64,000 nucleotides of DNA from Erwinia sp. (GTDB lineage: Bacteria > Pseudomonadota > Gammaproteobacteria > Enterobacterales > Enterobacteriaceae): positions 1,841,310 to 1,905,309 of the forward strand of contig OZ024666.1 in assembly GCA_964016415.1 (NCBI GenBank), read 5' to 3'. The position numbers and the translations under genes were made by a program. This document shows, one piece after another, positions 1-9,531 of this stretch; positions within the stretch are counted from its first letter, which is position 1, and the number at the start of each line of letters is the position of its first letter. Under the pieces are notes generated by a model. The model made no database searches, had not been told where the DNA came from, and saw only the letters and a program-made list of their open reading frames with translations.

Positions 1-1895
1 TTCTCTCACTCTGGCAGGCGTTCGACCTTTTTCGTGAACAACACCCTGATGCCCCGACAGAACGTCTGCACTTTATCAGTGTGGAGCAATATCCCTTAAA
101 GCTCGATGATTTATGTGCGGCACATGCACATTGGCCTGCCCTGAGTCACTACGCAACTGCACTGCAACGGCAGTGGCCTGTCCCCCTACCCGGCTGCCAA
201 CGTCTGCTGTTTGAGCAAGGGCGAGTTACGCTTGATCTGTGGTTTGGTGATGTTAACCAACTTATGGGACAAGTCGATGACAGCCTCTTCGGTCAGGTTG
301 ATGCCTGGTTTCTCGATGGATTCTCCCCGGCAAAAAACCCCGGGATGTGGCATGACCGATTATTCCAGTGGATGGCGAAGCTGGCCCGCCCGGCTGGAAC
401 ATTTTCCACCTTTACCGCTGCTGGTTTTGTCCGGCGCGGCTTGCAGGACGCTGGATTCAGGGTTGAAAAACACCCAGGGTTTGGAAAAAAACGTGAAATG
501 CTGAAAGGCTTTATCACTTCACCACTGGCCACCCCGCACTCCCTGCCCTGGGCATGCCGTCCGGCAGCAAGTGGGGATGATGTGACAATTATCGGCGGAG
601 GCATAGCCAGTATCCTGCTGGCCCTTGCACTGTTACGACGCGGTAAAACAGTCACTCTTTGTTGTGCTGATGCGCAACCTGCCACGGGTGCGTCAGGTAA
701 CCTGCAGGGGGCACTCTATCCGTTGCTGGCACCTCATGACCCGGCACTGACCCGTTTTTTTCCTCAGGCTTTCACTTTCGCCCGTCGACTGTATGATGAA
801 TTGCCCGTGAGTTTTGACCACCAATGGTGCGGCGTAACACAACTCGGCTGGGATGAGAAGAGTCGACAAAAAATCGCTAAAATGCTGGATATGGCGTTAC
901 CTGAATCCATTGTGCGGAGCAGTTCTGCCGAGCGCGTCGCAAAAGAGTGTGGTCTCCCTTGTGACTGCTCAGGCTTGACATATCCGCTCGGCGGCTGGCT
1001 CTCACCAGCTCAGCTTACACGGCAGTTATTTATTCTTGCACAGCAGCAGGGGTTAATCGTTTACTGGCAGACCGAAATTACTGAGATTGAATTGCTGGGT
1101 CATCACTGGAGATTACTGAGTAAAGACAATCGTGTTATCAACAGTGCCAGTGTCGTTCTGGCAACAGGTCACACACTCAATCGGTTCACACAAACCGCTG
1201 CGCTTCCGGTATATGCAGTCAGTGGTCAGGTAAGCCACATTCCAAGCAATGAAGTCCTTTTCTCACTGAAACAAGTGCTCTGTTACGATGGCTACCTCAC
1301 ACCGGTCAATCCGCATAATCAGTATCACTGTATCGGTGCCAGCTATCATCGGGATAATGACAATACGGATTATCGTCCTGAGGATCAGCATAATAATCGT
1401 CAACGGTTGCTTAACTCACTTCCCGGTGTGCAGTGGCCCCATGCTGTCGATATCAGTGAAGGGAAGGCGCGCTGTGGCGTGCGATGCGCCACACGCGATC
1501 ACCTGCCAATGGTGGGACCGGCACCCGATTTTGCTGCTACTTTGCGTTGTTATGCAGACCTTCCTGCGATTGCCCTTCCTGAACAGGCAGACAGCGCACC
1601 TGTCTATGAAAATCTGTTTATTCTGGGGGCGCTTGGCTCGAGGGGATTATGCAGTGCACCCCTGGCAGCAGAGGTGCTGGCTGCAGAAATCTGTAATGAA
1701 CCGCAGCCTTTAGACCGTGATACGCTGGCAGCTTTGCACCCCAATCGTTACTGGGTCAGAAAGCTGCGTAGAGGAAAACCAGTCACTGTTCACAGCAGCA
1801 CAAAAAAACATGCCTTAATGCGTTGGGAAAGACGCTTTTACTTGCTGGAAAAGAGTTTCCCACATGCCCACCACCAGTATCTGGTCCCGTGGTGA
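1..1895 (+). CDS. mnmC: MnmC, bifunctional tRNA wobble-uridine modification enzyme (5' end outside window)
   Basis: MnmC makes 5-methylaminomethyl-2-thiouridine at tRNA position 34. The C-terminal FAD-dependent half removes the carboxymethyl group and the N-terminal half is the SAM-dependent methyltransferase. The reading frame is open from base 3, and residues before the GTG at 81 still match the family, so the gene starts upstream of the window. The methyltransferase part ends with a [12 protein letters not shown] motif. The FAD domain begins with the dinucleotide-binding motif IIGGGIAS near base 595. [14 protein letters not shown] and [11 protein letters not shown] are conserved late motifs. 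Odd: E. coli MnmC stops shortly after the conserved segment WVRKLxxGK. Here about 36 extra residues follow and run 81 bases into the convergent gene yfcL. Identification is secure; the extra tail is discussed in the findings. Confidence 0.95.
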   Translation, partial: LSLWQAFDLFREQHPDAPTERLHFISVEQYPLKLDDLCAAHAHWPALSHYATALQRQWPVPLPGCQRLLFEQGRVTLDLWFGDVNQLMGQVDDSLFGQVDAWFLDGFSPAKNPGMWHDRLFQWMAKLARPAGTFSTFTAAGFVRRGLQDAGFRVEKHPGFGKKREMLKGFITSPLATPHSLPWACRPAASGDDVTIIGGGIASILLALALLRRGKTVTLCCADAQPATGASGNLQGALYPLLAPHDPALTRFFPQAFTFARRLYDELPVSFDHQWCGVTQLGWDEKSRQKIAKMLDMALPESIVRSSSAERVAKECGLPCDCSGLTYPLGGWLSPAQLTRQLFILAQQQGLIVYWQTEITEIELLGHHWRLLSKDNRVINSASVVLATGHTLNRFTQTAALPVYAVSGQVSHIPSNEVLFSLKQVLCYDGYLTPVNPHNQYHCIGASYHRDNDNTDYRPEDQHNNRQRLLNSLPGVQWPHAVDISEGKARCGVRCATRDHLPMVGPAPDFAATLRCYADLPAIALPEQADSAPVYENLFILGALGSRGLCSAPLAAEVLAAEICNEPQPLDRDTLAALHPNRYWVRKLRRGKPVTVHSSTKKHALMRWERRFYLLEKSFPHAHHQYLVPW

Positions 1896-2105
1896 TAACT
1901 CTCCGGCATGTATTGCATTTTGTAAGCTGTTAGCGACCTGTGCCTGCAAGGCTTCCGGGGAGTGCAATCCAGTGTTCTCAAGCTCTGCAACGGCAAGTGT
2001 GAGATGACCACGCAAGTAACCGCTGGCAAAAAGCTCATCGTCATTGGCACTTTCCACCATGTCGTCAATCAGTGCCAGAATACGTGCTTCAAATTCATCA
2101 ATCAT
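1815..2105 (-). CDS. yfcL: YfcL family protein
   Basis: Small protein of 96 residues with unknown biochemical role, conserved next to mnmC in Enterobacterales. The sequence carries the family segments [17 protein letters not shown] and [11 protein letters not shown], close to E. coli YfcL. A longer frame reaches back to 2186, but the family begins at MIDEFEARI, so the ATG at 2103-2105 is the likely start. Its 3' end overlaps the last 81 bases of mnmC on the other strand. The start lies 28 bases after the end of epmC, so it is probably cotranscribed with epmC. Confidence 0.88.
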   Translation of the reverse strand: MIDEFEARILALIDDMVESANDDELFASGYLRGHLTLAVAELENTGLHSPEALQAQVANSLQNAIHAGELSPRDQILVVGMWETLFQQVKASFPTH

Positions 2106-2133
2106 AGGATCCCTGTTACGGCATTTTTTAAGT

Positions 2134-2679
2134 TCAGATCTCTTCCGGCCACGGAAAATCAGTGGCAGAAAGCGGTGGTGTATCATAAAAAGTACTCAGC
2201 GCGTTGATAAACCGTTGTGGCCGGGAAGGGATACCTTGCGTAAGGTATTGCATCACCTGCTGGTGAACTTTACGCTGAAAAGCCACCCTGTCAGGTTCCA
2301 CATTTCCGCTCAGGTTGTCACAGCTGACATTAAAGGGAAACCGGGCCGCGACACAGAACATCCATTCCAATGCCTGTGGTTTTATCTCGACAGATTCAAA
2401 CTGATTTTGTGTCACTGCATCTCGTCCATCAGGGCAATACCAGTAACCAAAATCGACCTGCTGCCGGCGTGATGCACCAGCAATACACCAGTGGGAAATT
2501 TCATGCAGTCCACTGGCGTAATAGCCATGAGCAAAGATGATACGGTGATATCTCACGGTATCATCAGCAGGAAGATAGATTGGTTCATCATCCCCTTTAA
2601 CCAGTCTGGTAGTAAATTCATCAAAAAAACAATTTTCAAACAGTGTAATCAACTGTTCATAATGATGCTGTACGGTCAT
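2134..2679 (-). CDS. epmC: EpmC (YfcM), elongation factor P hydroxylase
   Basis: EpmC hydroxylates the beta-lysylated lysine of elongation factor P, the last step of EF-P activation. The 181-residue product matches E. coli YfcM along its full length (E. coli about 182). It contains the conserved block [10 protein letters not shown], a metal-binding type HExxH motif, and [14 protein letters not shown] downstream of it. The start ATG at 2677-2679 gives the family N-terminus (HHYEQLI). It lies in a minus-strand run with yfcL downstream. Its partner genes epmA and epmB are not in this window. Confidence 0.93.
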   Translation of the reverse strand: MTVQHHYEQLITLFENCFFDEFTTRLVKGDDEPIYLPADDTVRYHRIIFAHGYYASGLHEISHWCIAGASRRQQVDFGYWYCPDGRDAVTQNQFESVEIKPQALEWMFCVAARFPFNVSCDNLSGNVEPDRVAFQRKVHQQVMQYLTQGIPSRPQRFINALSTFYDTPPLSATDFPWPEEI

Positions 2680-2716
2680 CTCTGTTATCCATCTCCGTGT
2701 GCATTACTCTGACAAA

Positions 2717-3526
2717 CTAATGAAGAACAGCCCATTGTTGAAACCAGTGGCTGATCAGTTCGCCTTGTGCGTCGTACAGCAATTTGGCGCTCATTACCAC
2801 AGAGAGTGTCACTACCATTGGACGAATCAAACGTTGCCCTTTTGTCAGTACCATCCTGGCTCCGAGGCGCGCGCCACAAAATGCCCCCAATAACATTACC
2901 AGCCCAATCCCCCAAACCACTTGTCCACCGTAGATAAAAAACAGCAAACTGCCAAAATTTGAATTAAAATTCAACAACTTAGCATGAGTAGTTGATTTAG
3001 CAAGGTTATATCCGCATAACGTAACAAATGCCAGCGCATAAAAAGAGCCCGCTCCGGGGCCAAAAAAACCATCATAAAAGCCAACACAGCCACCAGCCAC
3101 CAGGGCGAAAGGCAAGCCATGCAGACGCCTTTGCCGGTCCTCTTCTCCCAGCTTCGGCATCAAGAGAAAATAGAAGCCGATGGCGATCAGTAACAATGGC
3201 AGCACCTGACGCAGAAAATCAGCATGCAGATGCTGAATCAACATCGCGCCACTGATCGCGCCGACAAACGCCATGGCAATATTCAGTTTTTGATCGTGCA
3301 GGGAAACCGCTTTGCGACGAATAAAGTAGAGACTTGCCGAGAAAGAGCCCCCCACCGATTGTAGTTTATTGGTTGCCAGCGTCTGTGCGGGCGATAACCC
3401 GACAGAGAGCAAAGCTGTTACTGTAAGCAGCCCTCCTCCTCCGGCGATGGAATCAATAAAACTGGCCAGCACTGCCACCAGAAAAAGTCCCCCTACAAGC
3501 AGGGGACTGACGGTAAACCACTCCAT
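2717..3526 (-). CDS. yfcA: YfcA, TSUP-family inner-membrane transporter
   Basis: Integral membrane protein of the TauE/SafE (TSUP, DUF81) family, proposed to carry sulfur-containing or organic anions; the substrate of YfcA is not known. The 269 residues hold about seven to eight hydrophobic segments. The glycine-rich signature SIAGGGGLLTV lies at residues 25-35 and a second repeat with GFYDGFFGPGAGSF near residue 150, the internal duplication typical of the family. Length equals E. coli YfcA. It follows the mepA pseudogene with about 9 bases between them, as in the aroC-mepA-yfcA order of E. coli. Confidence 0.93.
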   Translation of the reverse strand: MEWFTVSPLLVGGLFLVAVLASFIDSIAGGGGLLTVTALLSVGLSPAQTLATNKLQSVGGSFSASLYFIRRKAVSLHDQKLNIAMAFVGAISGAMLIQHLHADFLRQVLPLLLIAIGFYFLLMPKLGEEDRQRRLHGLPFALVAGGCVGFYDGFFGPGAGSFYALAFVTLCGYNLAKSTTHAKLLNFNSNFGSLLFFIYGGQVVWGIGLVMLLGAFCGARLGARMVLTKGQRLIRPMVVTLSVVMSAKLLYDAQGELISHWFQQWAVLH

Positions 3527-3535
3527 GCCAACTCC

Positions 3536-4354
3536 TCAGAGAAAGTGTTTGTCCAGTAACGCCTGACAAGCTGCCGGTAATGGCGGTGGCTCAGCGGGTT
3601 TGGTCTTACCGCCAGGTGTGGCAGGTAAGAACCAGCTGTCCAATTCGCTGCCACAACCATCACCAGCTGGTGGTAACTCCTGTGCATCACACTGCACACT
3701 GTCAGCCGGACAGCGTAGTCTGATATGCATATGCGCACGGTGACCAAACCACGGACGCACCTTACGTAACCAGTGCCGATCTTCTCCTGCAACGTCACAC
3801 AACTTCTTCTTAATCGCCGGATTAACAAAAATACGTGTCACATAGTGATCTTCAGCAGCCAGTTTAATTAATTGTTCAATCTGAGGCTGCCAGTGCCCCG
3901 GAACAACCTGCTTACCGTCGCTACTCACCAAATCAATGGGTTGTGGCTTCAGTAACTGCTCAGCACGCCAACGTTTGGCTGGAAGCTGCAGCCAGATATC
4001 GACATCCAGACCCGACTGATGGCTGGCATGACCGCTGTTAAAGCGGCCGCCAGCTGGCATGCCCAGATCGCCAATCAGCACCTGGCCGAGTTGCTGCTTT
4101 TGGCTTTGCTGGCTCAGACGCTGGATAAAAGCAATCAGCTCGGGATGTCCGAAATAGCGACGTTGATCCTGACGCATCACTTGATAGCCAGTGCCCTCAA
4201 GAGGCAGTTGCTCTGCACCGATGATACAACCGTTAGAATACCCACCGATCGATTGTGGTAAACCCGCTACAGGTTAACGTACCTTCTGCCATGGCGTAGC
4301 CGCCAGGAGCCAGAGCGGACACATTAACAGGCAGAAAATGAGCACTTTTTTCAT
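3536..4354 (-). pseudogene. mepA: mepA, murein LD-endopeptidase, interrupted by an in-frame TAA
   Basis: MepA is a periplasmic zinc peptidoglycan endopeptidase (M74 family) that cuts D-Ala-meso-DAP cross-links. The gene should start at the ATG complementary to 4352-4354 with a signal peptide (MKKVLIFCLLMCPLWLLAA). Codon 27 is TAA at 4274-4276. The same frame then continues with family sequence ([11 protein letters not shown]) into the intact catalytic domain. E. coli has ITQPV where this gene reads VR-stop-PV, so a CAA-to-TAA change is the simplest explanation. Zinc-site motifs are present downstream ([35 protein letters not shown]-like). Counting through the stop gives 272 residues against 274 in E. 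coli. Restart at an internal GTG or ATG near 4180 would lack the signal peptide. Confidence 0.9.
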
Positions 4355-4357
4355 ACA

Positions 4358-5443
4358 TTACCAGCGAGGAAGTGTAGAGATAACATCCGCATTTTGCGCC
4401 CGATGACGTAATAAGTGGTCCATCAGCACAATAGCCATCATCGCTTCCGCAATCGGCACAGCCCGGATTCCCACACAAGGATCATGGCGACCTTTGGTTA
4501 TCATCTCGACTTCTTCACCACGACAATTGATCGTTTTCCCAGGTACAGTGATACTGGATGTAGGCTTCATCGCAATGGTTGCAAGAATAGGCTGCCCACT
4601 GCTAATACCGCCCAGGATCCCCCCTGAATGGTTAGTCAAAAAACCATGACTGCGCATTTCGTCGCGGTGTTCACTCCCTTTTTTATTGATCACACCGAAA
4701 CCGTCACCAATCTCAACGCCTTTTACTGCATTGATACTCATCAGTGCATGCGCTAAATCTGCATCCAGTCTGTCAAAGACCGGTTCACCAAGCCCTGGCG
4801 GCACACCATCAGCGACCAAAGTGACTTTAGCACCAATTGAGTCCCCCTCTTTTTTTAACTCTCGCATTAGCGTATCCAGGGCATCAAGTTGCGCGGGGTC
4901 AGGGCAGAAAAACGGGTTGTTTTCCACTTCCTGCCATGCTTTCAGCTCACAATGAATATCACCCATTTGCGACAAGTAACCCCGTACCTGAATACCATAC
5001 TTCATATCGAGGTATTTCTTCGCAATCGCACCGGCAGCCACACGCATTGCTGTTTCTCTTGCCGAGGAACGTCCCCCGCCCCGGTAGTCGCGGATACCAT
5101 ATTTTTGCTGATAGGTATAATCCGCATGGTTAGGACGGAAAACCTCTTTGATCGTACCGTAATCCTGTGAACGTTGATCGGTATTTTCGATTAATAAACC
5201 AATACTGGTGCCTGTGGTTTTACCTTCAAAAACACCAGACAGGATTTTCACCCGGTCGCCCTCACGCCGTTGCGTAGTATAGCGGGATGTTCCCGGACGA
5301 CGTCGGTCCAGATCTCTCTGCAGATCCTCTTCCGTTAGTGGCATTCCAGGAGGGACTCCATCCACGATACATCCGAGAGCCACTCCATGTGACTCACCAA
5401 ATGTTGTCACCCGAAAAATCGTCCCTAGCGTATTACCCGCCAT
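4358..5443 (-). CDS. aroC: AroC, chorismate synthase
   Basis: Catalyses the last step of the shikimate pathway, converting 5-enolpyruvylshikimate-3-phosphate to chorismate, and needs reduced FMN. The 361-residue product has the N-terminal signature [15 protein letters not shown] and the core [21 protein letters not shown] region near residues 120-140. Late in the protein are [13 protein letters not shown] and [14 protein letters not shown]. Length equals the enterobacterial enzyme. It lies between prmB upstream and mepA downstream, with only 3 bases to the mepA start, so the four genes prmB-aroC-mepA-yfcA look like one operon. The enzyme itself appears intact. Confidence 0.97.
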   Translation of the reverse strand: MAGNTLGTIFRVTTFGESHGVALGCIVDGVPPGMPLTEEDLQRDLDRRRPGTSRYTTQRREGDRVKILSGVFEGKTTGTSIGLLIENTDQRSQDYGTIKEVFRPNHADYTYQQKYGIRDYRGGGRSSARETAMRVAAGAIAKKYLDMKYGIQVRGYLSQMGDIHCELKAWQEVENNPFFCPDPAQLDALDTLMRELKKEGDSIGAKVTLVADGVPPGLGEPVFDRLDADLAHALMSINAVKGVEIGDGFGVINKKGSEHRDEMRSHGFLTNHSGGILGGISSGQPILATIAMKPTSSITVPGKTINCRGEEVEMITKGRHDPCVGIRAVPIAEAMMAIVLMDHLLRHRAQNADVISTLPRW

Positions 5444-5520
5444 GTTAACCCCTTGTTTCTTCGAACATTAACACCGCATAGCTCACCAAGGTAAGTGCGG
5501 TGAAATGTGTCATTAATTCA

Positions 5521-6450
5521 TTAGTTGAGATGAGCAAAATGGTGCTGCGCGTCTGCTAACTGCTGGCGGGTGAGCATAAACACCCCGTCCCCCCCCTGCG
5601 CGAAGCTGAGCCAGCGAAATGGAATCTCCGGATACTGTTCAGCCAGATGAACCATACTGTTTCCGGTTTCACAAATCAGGACACCATTCTCGCTGAGGTA
5701 ATCCGGGGCTATTGCCAGTATGGTTCGCACCAAATCAAGGCCATCGTTACCAGCGGCCAGGCCCAATTCGGGTTCATGCTGGTACTCTTGCGGAAGATCA
5801 CTCATGTCTTCTTCATCCACATACGGTGGATTAGTGATAATCAAATCATACGGGACAGCAGGCAAATCAGTAAACAGATTGGAGCGAATGGGTGTGACTT
5901 GTTGCTCCAGACCATGCAGTTCGATATTGTGCTCTGCTACCGCCAATGCATCAGGGGAAATATCGACAGCATCAACTTCTGCTTCAGGAAAAGCCAGCGC
6001 ACAGGCAATAGCAATACAACCGCTGCCAGTACACATATCCAGTATCAATGAGGGTGATTCAGGCAGAAGTGAACTGAAACGATCCGTGATGAGCTCACCA
6101 ACAGGTGAACGGGGAATCAGCACGCGTTCATCAACATAAAACTCATGGCCACAGAACCAGGCTTTATTGGTCATGTAAGCCACGGGAATGCGCTCATTGA
6201 CTCGCCGGATGACACGCTCGACTATACGCTGACGTTCACTCGGCGTAAGCCGGGCCAGTAACATCTCCTGCGGTGTGGTCAGCGGTAAATAGAGTGTGGG
6301 TAAGACTAATTGTACAGCCTCATCCCAGGGATTATCCGTACCGTGTCCGTACCAGATATCAGCCGCTGAAAAACGGCTGACACACCAGCGCAACATATCC
6401 TGTATGGTATGTAATTCACTGATCGCTTCATCCACAAAAATTTTGTCCAA
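5521..6450 (-). CDS. prmB: PrmB, ribosomal protein uL3 glutamine methyltransferase
   Basis: SAM-dependent N5-glutamine methyltransferase that modifies Gln150 of ribosomal protein L3 and supports 50S assembly. The 309 residues begin with a helical N-terminal domain. The Rossmann fold follows with [13 protein letters not shown] (SAM-binding motif I, around residue 138) and the amide methyltransferase signature [13 protein letters not shown] (around 205). Length is close to E. coli PrmB (310). It is the first gene of the minus-strand prmB-aroC-mepA-yfcA run. Its start lies opposite smrB across a 274-base divergent intergenic region that contains a perfect inverted repeat. Confidence 0.95.
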   Translation of the reverse strand: MDKIFVDEAISELHTIQDMLRWCVSRFSAADIWYGHGTDNPWDEAVQLVLPTLYLPLTTPQEMLLARLTPSERQRIVERVIRRVNERIPVAYMTNKAWFCGHEFYVDERVLIPRSPVGELITDRFSSLLPESPSLILDMCTGSGCIAIACALAFPEAEVDAVDISPDALAVAEHNIELHGLEQQVTPIRSNLFTDLPAVPYDLIITNPPYVDEEDMSDLPQEYQHEPELGLAAGNDGLDLVRTILAIAPDYLSENGVLICETGNSMVHLAEQYPEIPFRWLSFAQGGDGVFMLTRQQLADAQHHFAHLN

Positions 6451-6549
6451 AATATCTCCCGGATACCAAGTCGTTCTGCTGCCTAGTGTGCCATGAAGCG
6501 CAGCTAAATTCAGCGTGCATATGATAAAAAGCTAACTTTAGTTTTTGTG

Positions 6550-6573
6550 CCAGTGTAACTCAGGTTACACTGG
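6550..6573. promoter_or_regulatory. Perfect 10-bp inverted repeat in the prmB/smrB divergent intergenic region
   Basis: The arms CCAGTGTAAC (6550-6559) and GTTACACTGG (6564-6573) are exact reverse complements separated by TCAG. No gene ends here, because prmB and smrB both point away, so a terminator role is unlikely. A dimeric regulator operator is possible. No regulator is identified. Confidence 0.5.
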
Positions 6574-6724
6574 ATGACTTAGCGCTGTACCAGCAGGATT
6601 ACACAGACGCCCATAAAAGCATTCTCTATGCCGGTTTGATATTTCAGACATGATTAATGAATTGGTTTTTTTTGAGGATAAATTTGTGCACTATAAATCG
6701 TTAACAGGCTGACTACCCGGTAAG

Positions 6725-7258
6725 ATGATGACTAAGAAACACGCACTCAGTACAGAAGAACAGGCCCTTTTCCGCCAGACCGTGATTGGGGTGCGTGAAT
6801 GGATACAGGACACACTTGCCCCTGCGCCATTAAAGAAAACTACTGTCCATCAGGCAGAAAAACGAATTTTTACTGAACAAAAAAATGCCAGTCACTATTT
6901 TTCTGATGAATTCCAGCCTTTACTTCCTCAGGAAGGGCCGATGCGTTATCTGAGAAGTGGTGTCAGTGCTGATGAGCTTAAAAAATTACGCCGTGGCGAC
7001 TATGCTCCTGATATTATTCTTGATGTTCATGGGCTCACACAAAAACAAGCCCGCGACGAGCTTGGCGCACTGATTGCCACTTGCCAGCGTGAAGGGCTTT
7101 TCTGTGCCAGTGTCATGCATGGTCATGGCAAACAGATCCTCAAACAACAGATCCCTCTGTGGCTGGCTCAACATCCGCAGGTCATGGCCTTCCACCAGGC
7201 GCCAAAATGCTACGGTGCCAACGCAGCGCTTCTGATGCTAATAGAAGCAGAAGAGTAG
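6725..7258 (+). CDS. smrB: SmrB, ribosome rescue endonuclease (Smr domain)
   Basis: SmrB recognises collided ribosomes and cleaves the mRNA between them. The 177-residue protein has an N-terminal region and a C-terminal Smr domain from about residue 95. The Smr motifs [16 protein letters not shown] and [14 protein letters not shown] are present; the first corresponds to the DxHG catalytic motif. Two ATG codons are adjacent at 6725 and 6728, so the true start could be either. E. coli SmrB has 183 residues. It is divergent from prmB as in E. coli. Confidence 0.93.
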   Translation: MMTKKHALSTEEQALFRQTVIGVREWIQDTLAPAPLKKTTVHQAEKRIFTEQKNASHYFSDEFQPLLPQEGPMRYLRSGVSADELKKLRRGDYAPDIILDVHGLTQKQARDELGALIATCQREGLFCASVMHGHGKQILKQQIPLWLAQHPQVMAFHQAPKCYGANAALLMLIEAEE

Positions 7259-7327
7259 CCACCTGTGCGGTAAGTGCCGGATACTTTTACCCGCGAGCTG
7301 GTAGCACAACGCTCAAGTACCACGCGC

Positions 7328-7810
7328 TCATTCCCCCTGCGCGGTGAGTTTTGAAGGGCTCATTTGCCATTGCAATGTCCCTGCTGCTGCAACGTCTGTC
7401 AGGACCGAAGCAATAGCGGAGGTAGCAAACATAGGAGGAGATTCCTGTGGGCACAGCGCTGATACCAGATAACCGACCAGTGGCAGATGGGAGATCACTA
7501 AAACTGATTTCACGCCCTCATTCGCCAGTGTATCGAGATAACAGGTAACCAGTTTCGCATCACCATCCGGTGTCAGTTCGGGCAACACTTCCTCGACCTC
7601 AGGTAACAGTAAAGCGCCACGTACCGCATCCAACGTTTGCCGAGCCCGGAGATAAGGGCTGACCAGCACTGTGTCAATATCTACTTGCTGATCATTGAGC
7701 CAGCTCGCCATACGTGATGACTCTTCATTCCCACAAGGAGTAAGAGGCCTGACGGAATCGCTTGCTGCATCAGTTGCAGCATCGCCATGACGCATAATGA
7801 AAACTTGCAT
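7328..7810 (-). CDS. sixA: SixA, phosphohistidine phosphatase
   Basis: Histidine-phosphatase superfamily enzyme that removes phosphate from phosphohistidine, known to act on the ArcB HPt domain and on the nitrogen PTS protein NPr. The 160 residues start with the catalytic RHG motif in VFIMRHGDA. The conserved segments VSPYLRARQTLD and VISHLPLVGYL carry the other active-site residues. Length matches E. coli SixA (161). It is convergent with smrB. In E. coli fadJ and fadI follow sixA; they are absent here and yfcZ comes next. Confidence 0.95.
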   Translation of the reverse strand: MQVFIMRHGDAATDAASDSVRPLTPCGNEESSRMASWLNDQQVDIDTVLVSPYLRARQTLDAVRGALLLPEVEEVLPELTPDGDAKLVTCYLDTLANEGVKSVLVISHLPLVGYLVSALCPQESPPMFATSAIASVLTDVAAAGTLQWQMSPSKLTAQGE

Positions 7811-8008
7811 AATGCACCGCTATTGTTAAGGATTAGGCCGGTATTGCTCTGCCGACCGTTCACCAGAAAGGTGAACGAGCTTTTTACCTAAGGTGGGTAT
7901 TCAAGTCAACTGATTGTTAACCTGAGTGGAAAGAACAACAACGCTCTGTTGTCGGTTTTCCGCGTGGTCTGGCAGGCAGCTCATTCTCACCTGCCCGTAG
8001 ACCATTGA

Positions 8009-8305
8009 TTAGCGCAGACTTAATTGAAAAATCAACGTTTCCGCCTGACAACTGAAAGTGAATGCCATGTCCAGTTGTACGCCCCCACCCACTTCCGTTA
8101 CTTTGCTGTCAATAACACAAGGGTCTGATTCGATACTGCGTGCTTTTTCTGTCAGAGTAGCCAGCATCGCTTCGGCCTGCTGAAGGCTGTCAAAATGCTG
8201 ACTCCAGGTGGCTGTACAGTCAGTATTGTCCATGATGGTACCCACATCCACGCAGCAACATGCGGCCGTCTCTTCTGCACTACACTTATTGATTGAATGC
8301 GACAT
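8009..8305 (-). CDS. yfcZ: YfcZ/YiiS family small protein
   Basis: Conserved protein of unknown function, 98 residues from the chosen start. It carries the family core ETAACCCVDVGTIMDNTDCTA with its cysteine cluster, and ends FTFSCQAETLIFQLSLR like E. coli YfcZ. A longer frame goes to 8344, but the ATG at 8303-8305 has a strong Shine-Dalgarno sequence (CAGGAGAAGCT before ATG) and fits the family length. In E. coli yfcZ lies between fadI and fadL; both are missing here. The 269 bases between yfcZ and mlaA hold no recognisable fadL remnant. Confidence 0.9.
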   Translation of the reverse strand: MSHSINKCSAEETAACCCVDVGTIMDNTDCTATWSQHFDSLQQAEAMLATLTEKARSIESDPCVIDSKVTEVGGGVQLDMAFTFSCQAETLIFQLSLR

Positions 8306-8537
8306 AGCTTCTCCTGAGTTCTCCGTCATCGATAGGATGATCAACTACCGACTAGTTTACGCTGCGACGTTTCTCTTGTCTGGTGATGACAAAAAGTAGC
8401 CCGGGTAATCCGGAAATATTTCACCATAATTTGATTTGGAACAATTTCACACACCATAGGGAAGCAATTTCAGCGACAAAATCCATCTTCCCGCCTGCGC
8501 AGTGAAAATAATGGGATCTGAAGATGAAATACAGAAG

Positions 8538-8566
8538 ATCACGGTGCGTCCATGACACACCGTGAT
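8538..8566 (-). terminator. Hairpin downstream of mlaA
   Basis: ATCACGGTG (8538-8546) and CACCGTGAT (8558-8566) pair to a 9-bp stem about 50 bases after the mlaA stop on the minus strand. The bases that follow on the transcript are only moderately U-rich (CTTCTGTATTTC), so termination is plausible but not certain. Confidence 0.5.
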
Positions 8567-8613
8567 TGAAGGATAGGTGACCCGCAGATTACTTTTGTTG
8601 CATTAGATGACAA

Positions 8614-9375
8614 TCAGTTACCATCAATTTCACTGAGTTCATCCTGGATTGCCGCAGCGTTCGGATTAGCTTGCGGTAGCAGTTTCCCGTCACTGGCAAG
8701 AAAATCATGCCGCTGGAAATAGGCTTCGCGAACAAAACGGTAACGATCCTTAGTGTTTTTCAGCATTGCATCAGAATCGAGTAATTGCGCGCGCGTCTCT
8801 ACCCCTTCAAGCACCCATTTACCGACTGTCATCCACCATGCCAGCCAGTTTAACGGGGCGTAAAGATCATCCACCACCCCACCGACATCTTCCCGGGGTG
8901 TAAAACTACCGTAGGCTGGCATTTCAATATAGGTACCATAACCCACACCGTAATGTCCCAGCGTGCTGCCAAATTTACGCGGCTCAGTTTTCGCCAGCTT
9001 CGGGTTAGCCATGCTGGCTACATCAATGAAACCGCCCATTCCGAGCACAGTATTGAGGAAGAAACGGTTAAAGTGCACCATCGCCTGATAGGGTTTTCCT
9101 TCGATAAAATAGTTTACCATGGTCGATGGTTCACTCAAATTACCGAAAAAATTACTCAATCCACTGCGGGCAGGAACAGGAACATAATCACGCCAGACAA
9201 CCGCAACAGGTCTTACCAGATATGGGTCCAGTACATCATAATTAAAACTGAACATACTCCGGTTAAAACCCTCCAGAGGGTCACTGCGCCCCTGAGTGTC
9301 ACCTGACGAACCTCTGCCTGCACATCCCAGTAAAAGCAGGCAGGTCAGCACAACACTCACTGCACGAAAGCCCAT
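8614..9375 (-). CDS. mlaA: MlaA (VacJ), outer-membrane lipoprotein of the Mla pathway
   Basis: MlaA sits in the outer membrane, usually in complex with OmpC/OmpF, and removes phospholipids from the outer leaflet for retrograde transport by MlaC and MlaFEDB. The 253-residue precursor starts with a lipoprotein signal peptide ending LLLLGC, with Cys18 as the lipidation site. The family motifs DPLEGFNRSMFSFNYDVLD and FFLNTVLGMGGFIDVA follow. E. coli MlaA has 251 residues. Here it is followed upstream by the ccm operon, whereas in E. coli yfdC and the argW region come next. Confidence 0.95.
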   Translation of the reverse strand: MGFRAVSVVLTCLLLLGCAGRGSSGDTQGRSDPLEGFNRSMFSFNYDVLDPYLVRPVAVVWRDYVPVPARSGLSNFFGNLSEPSTMVNYFIEGKPYQAMVHFNRFFLNTVLGMGGFIDVASMANPKLAKTEPRKFGSTLGHYGVGYGTYIEMPAYGSFTPREDVGGVVDDLYAPLNWLAWWMTVGKWVLEGVETRAQLLDSDAMLKNTKDRYRFVREAYFQRHDFLASDGKLLPQANPNAAAIQDELSEIDGN

Positions 9376-9531
9376 AGCTATCTCCCTGTCATTATCAGTT
9401 AGTTATTTCACCGAACAAGTGTAAACAGAAATCTCTGCTTATTCATCTTTTTGCAGCAGGTTACAGATTATTATTCGACACTTGTACCGAGAGTTCGGCC
9501 TGACAGGCAGACACCCCCTCATCTGCTCTGC

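Noticed and set aside
1288..1713. 141-codon plus frame inside mnmC
   Set aside because: Shadow of the mnmC coding frame without ribosome binding site or family sequence.
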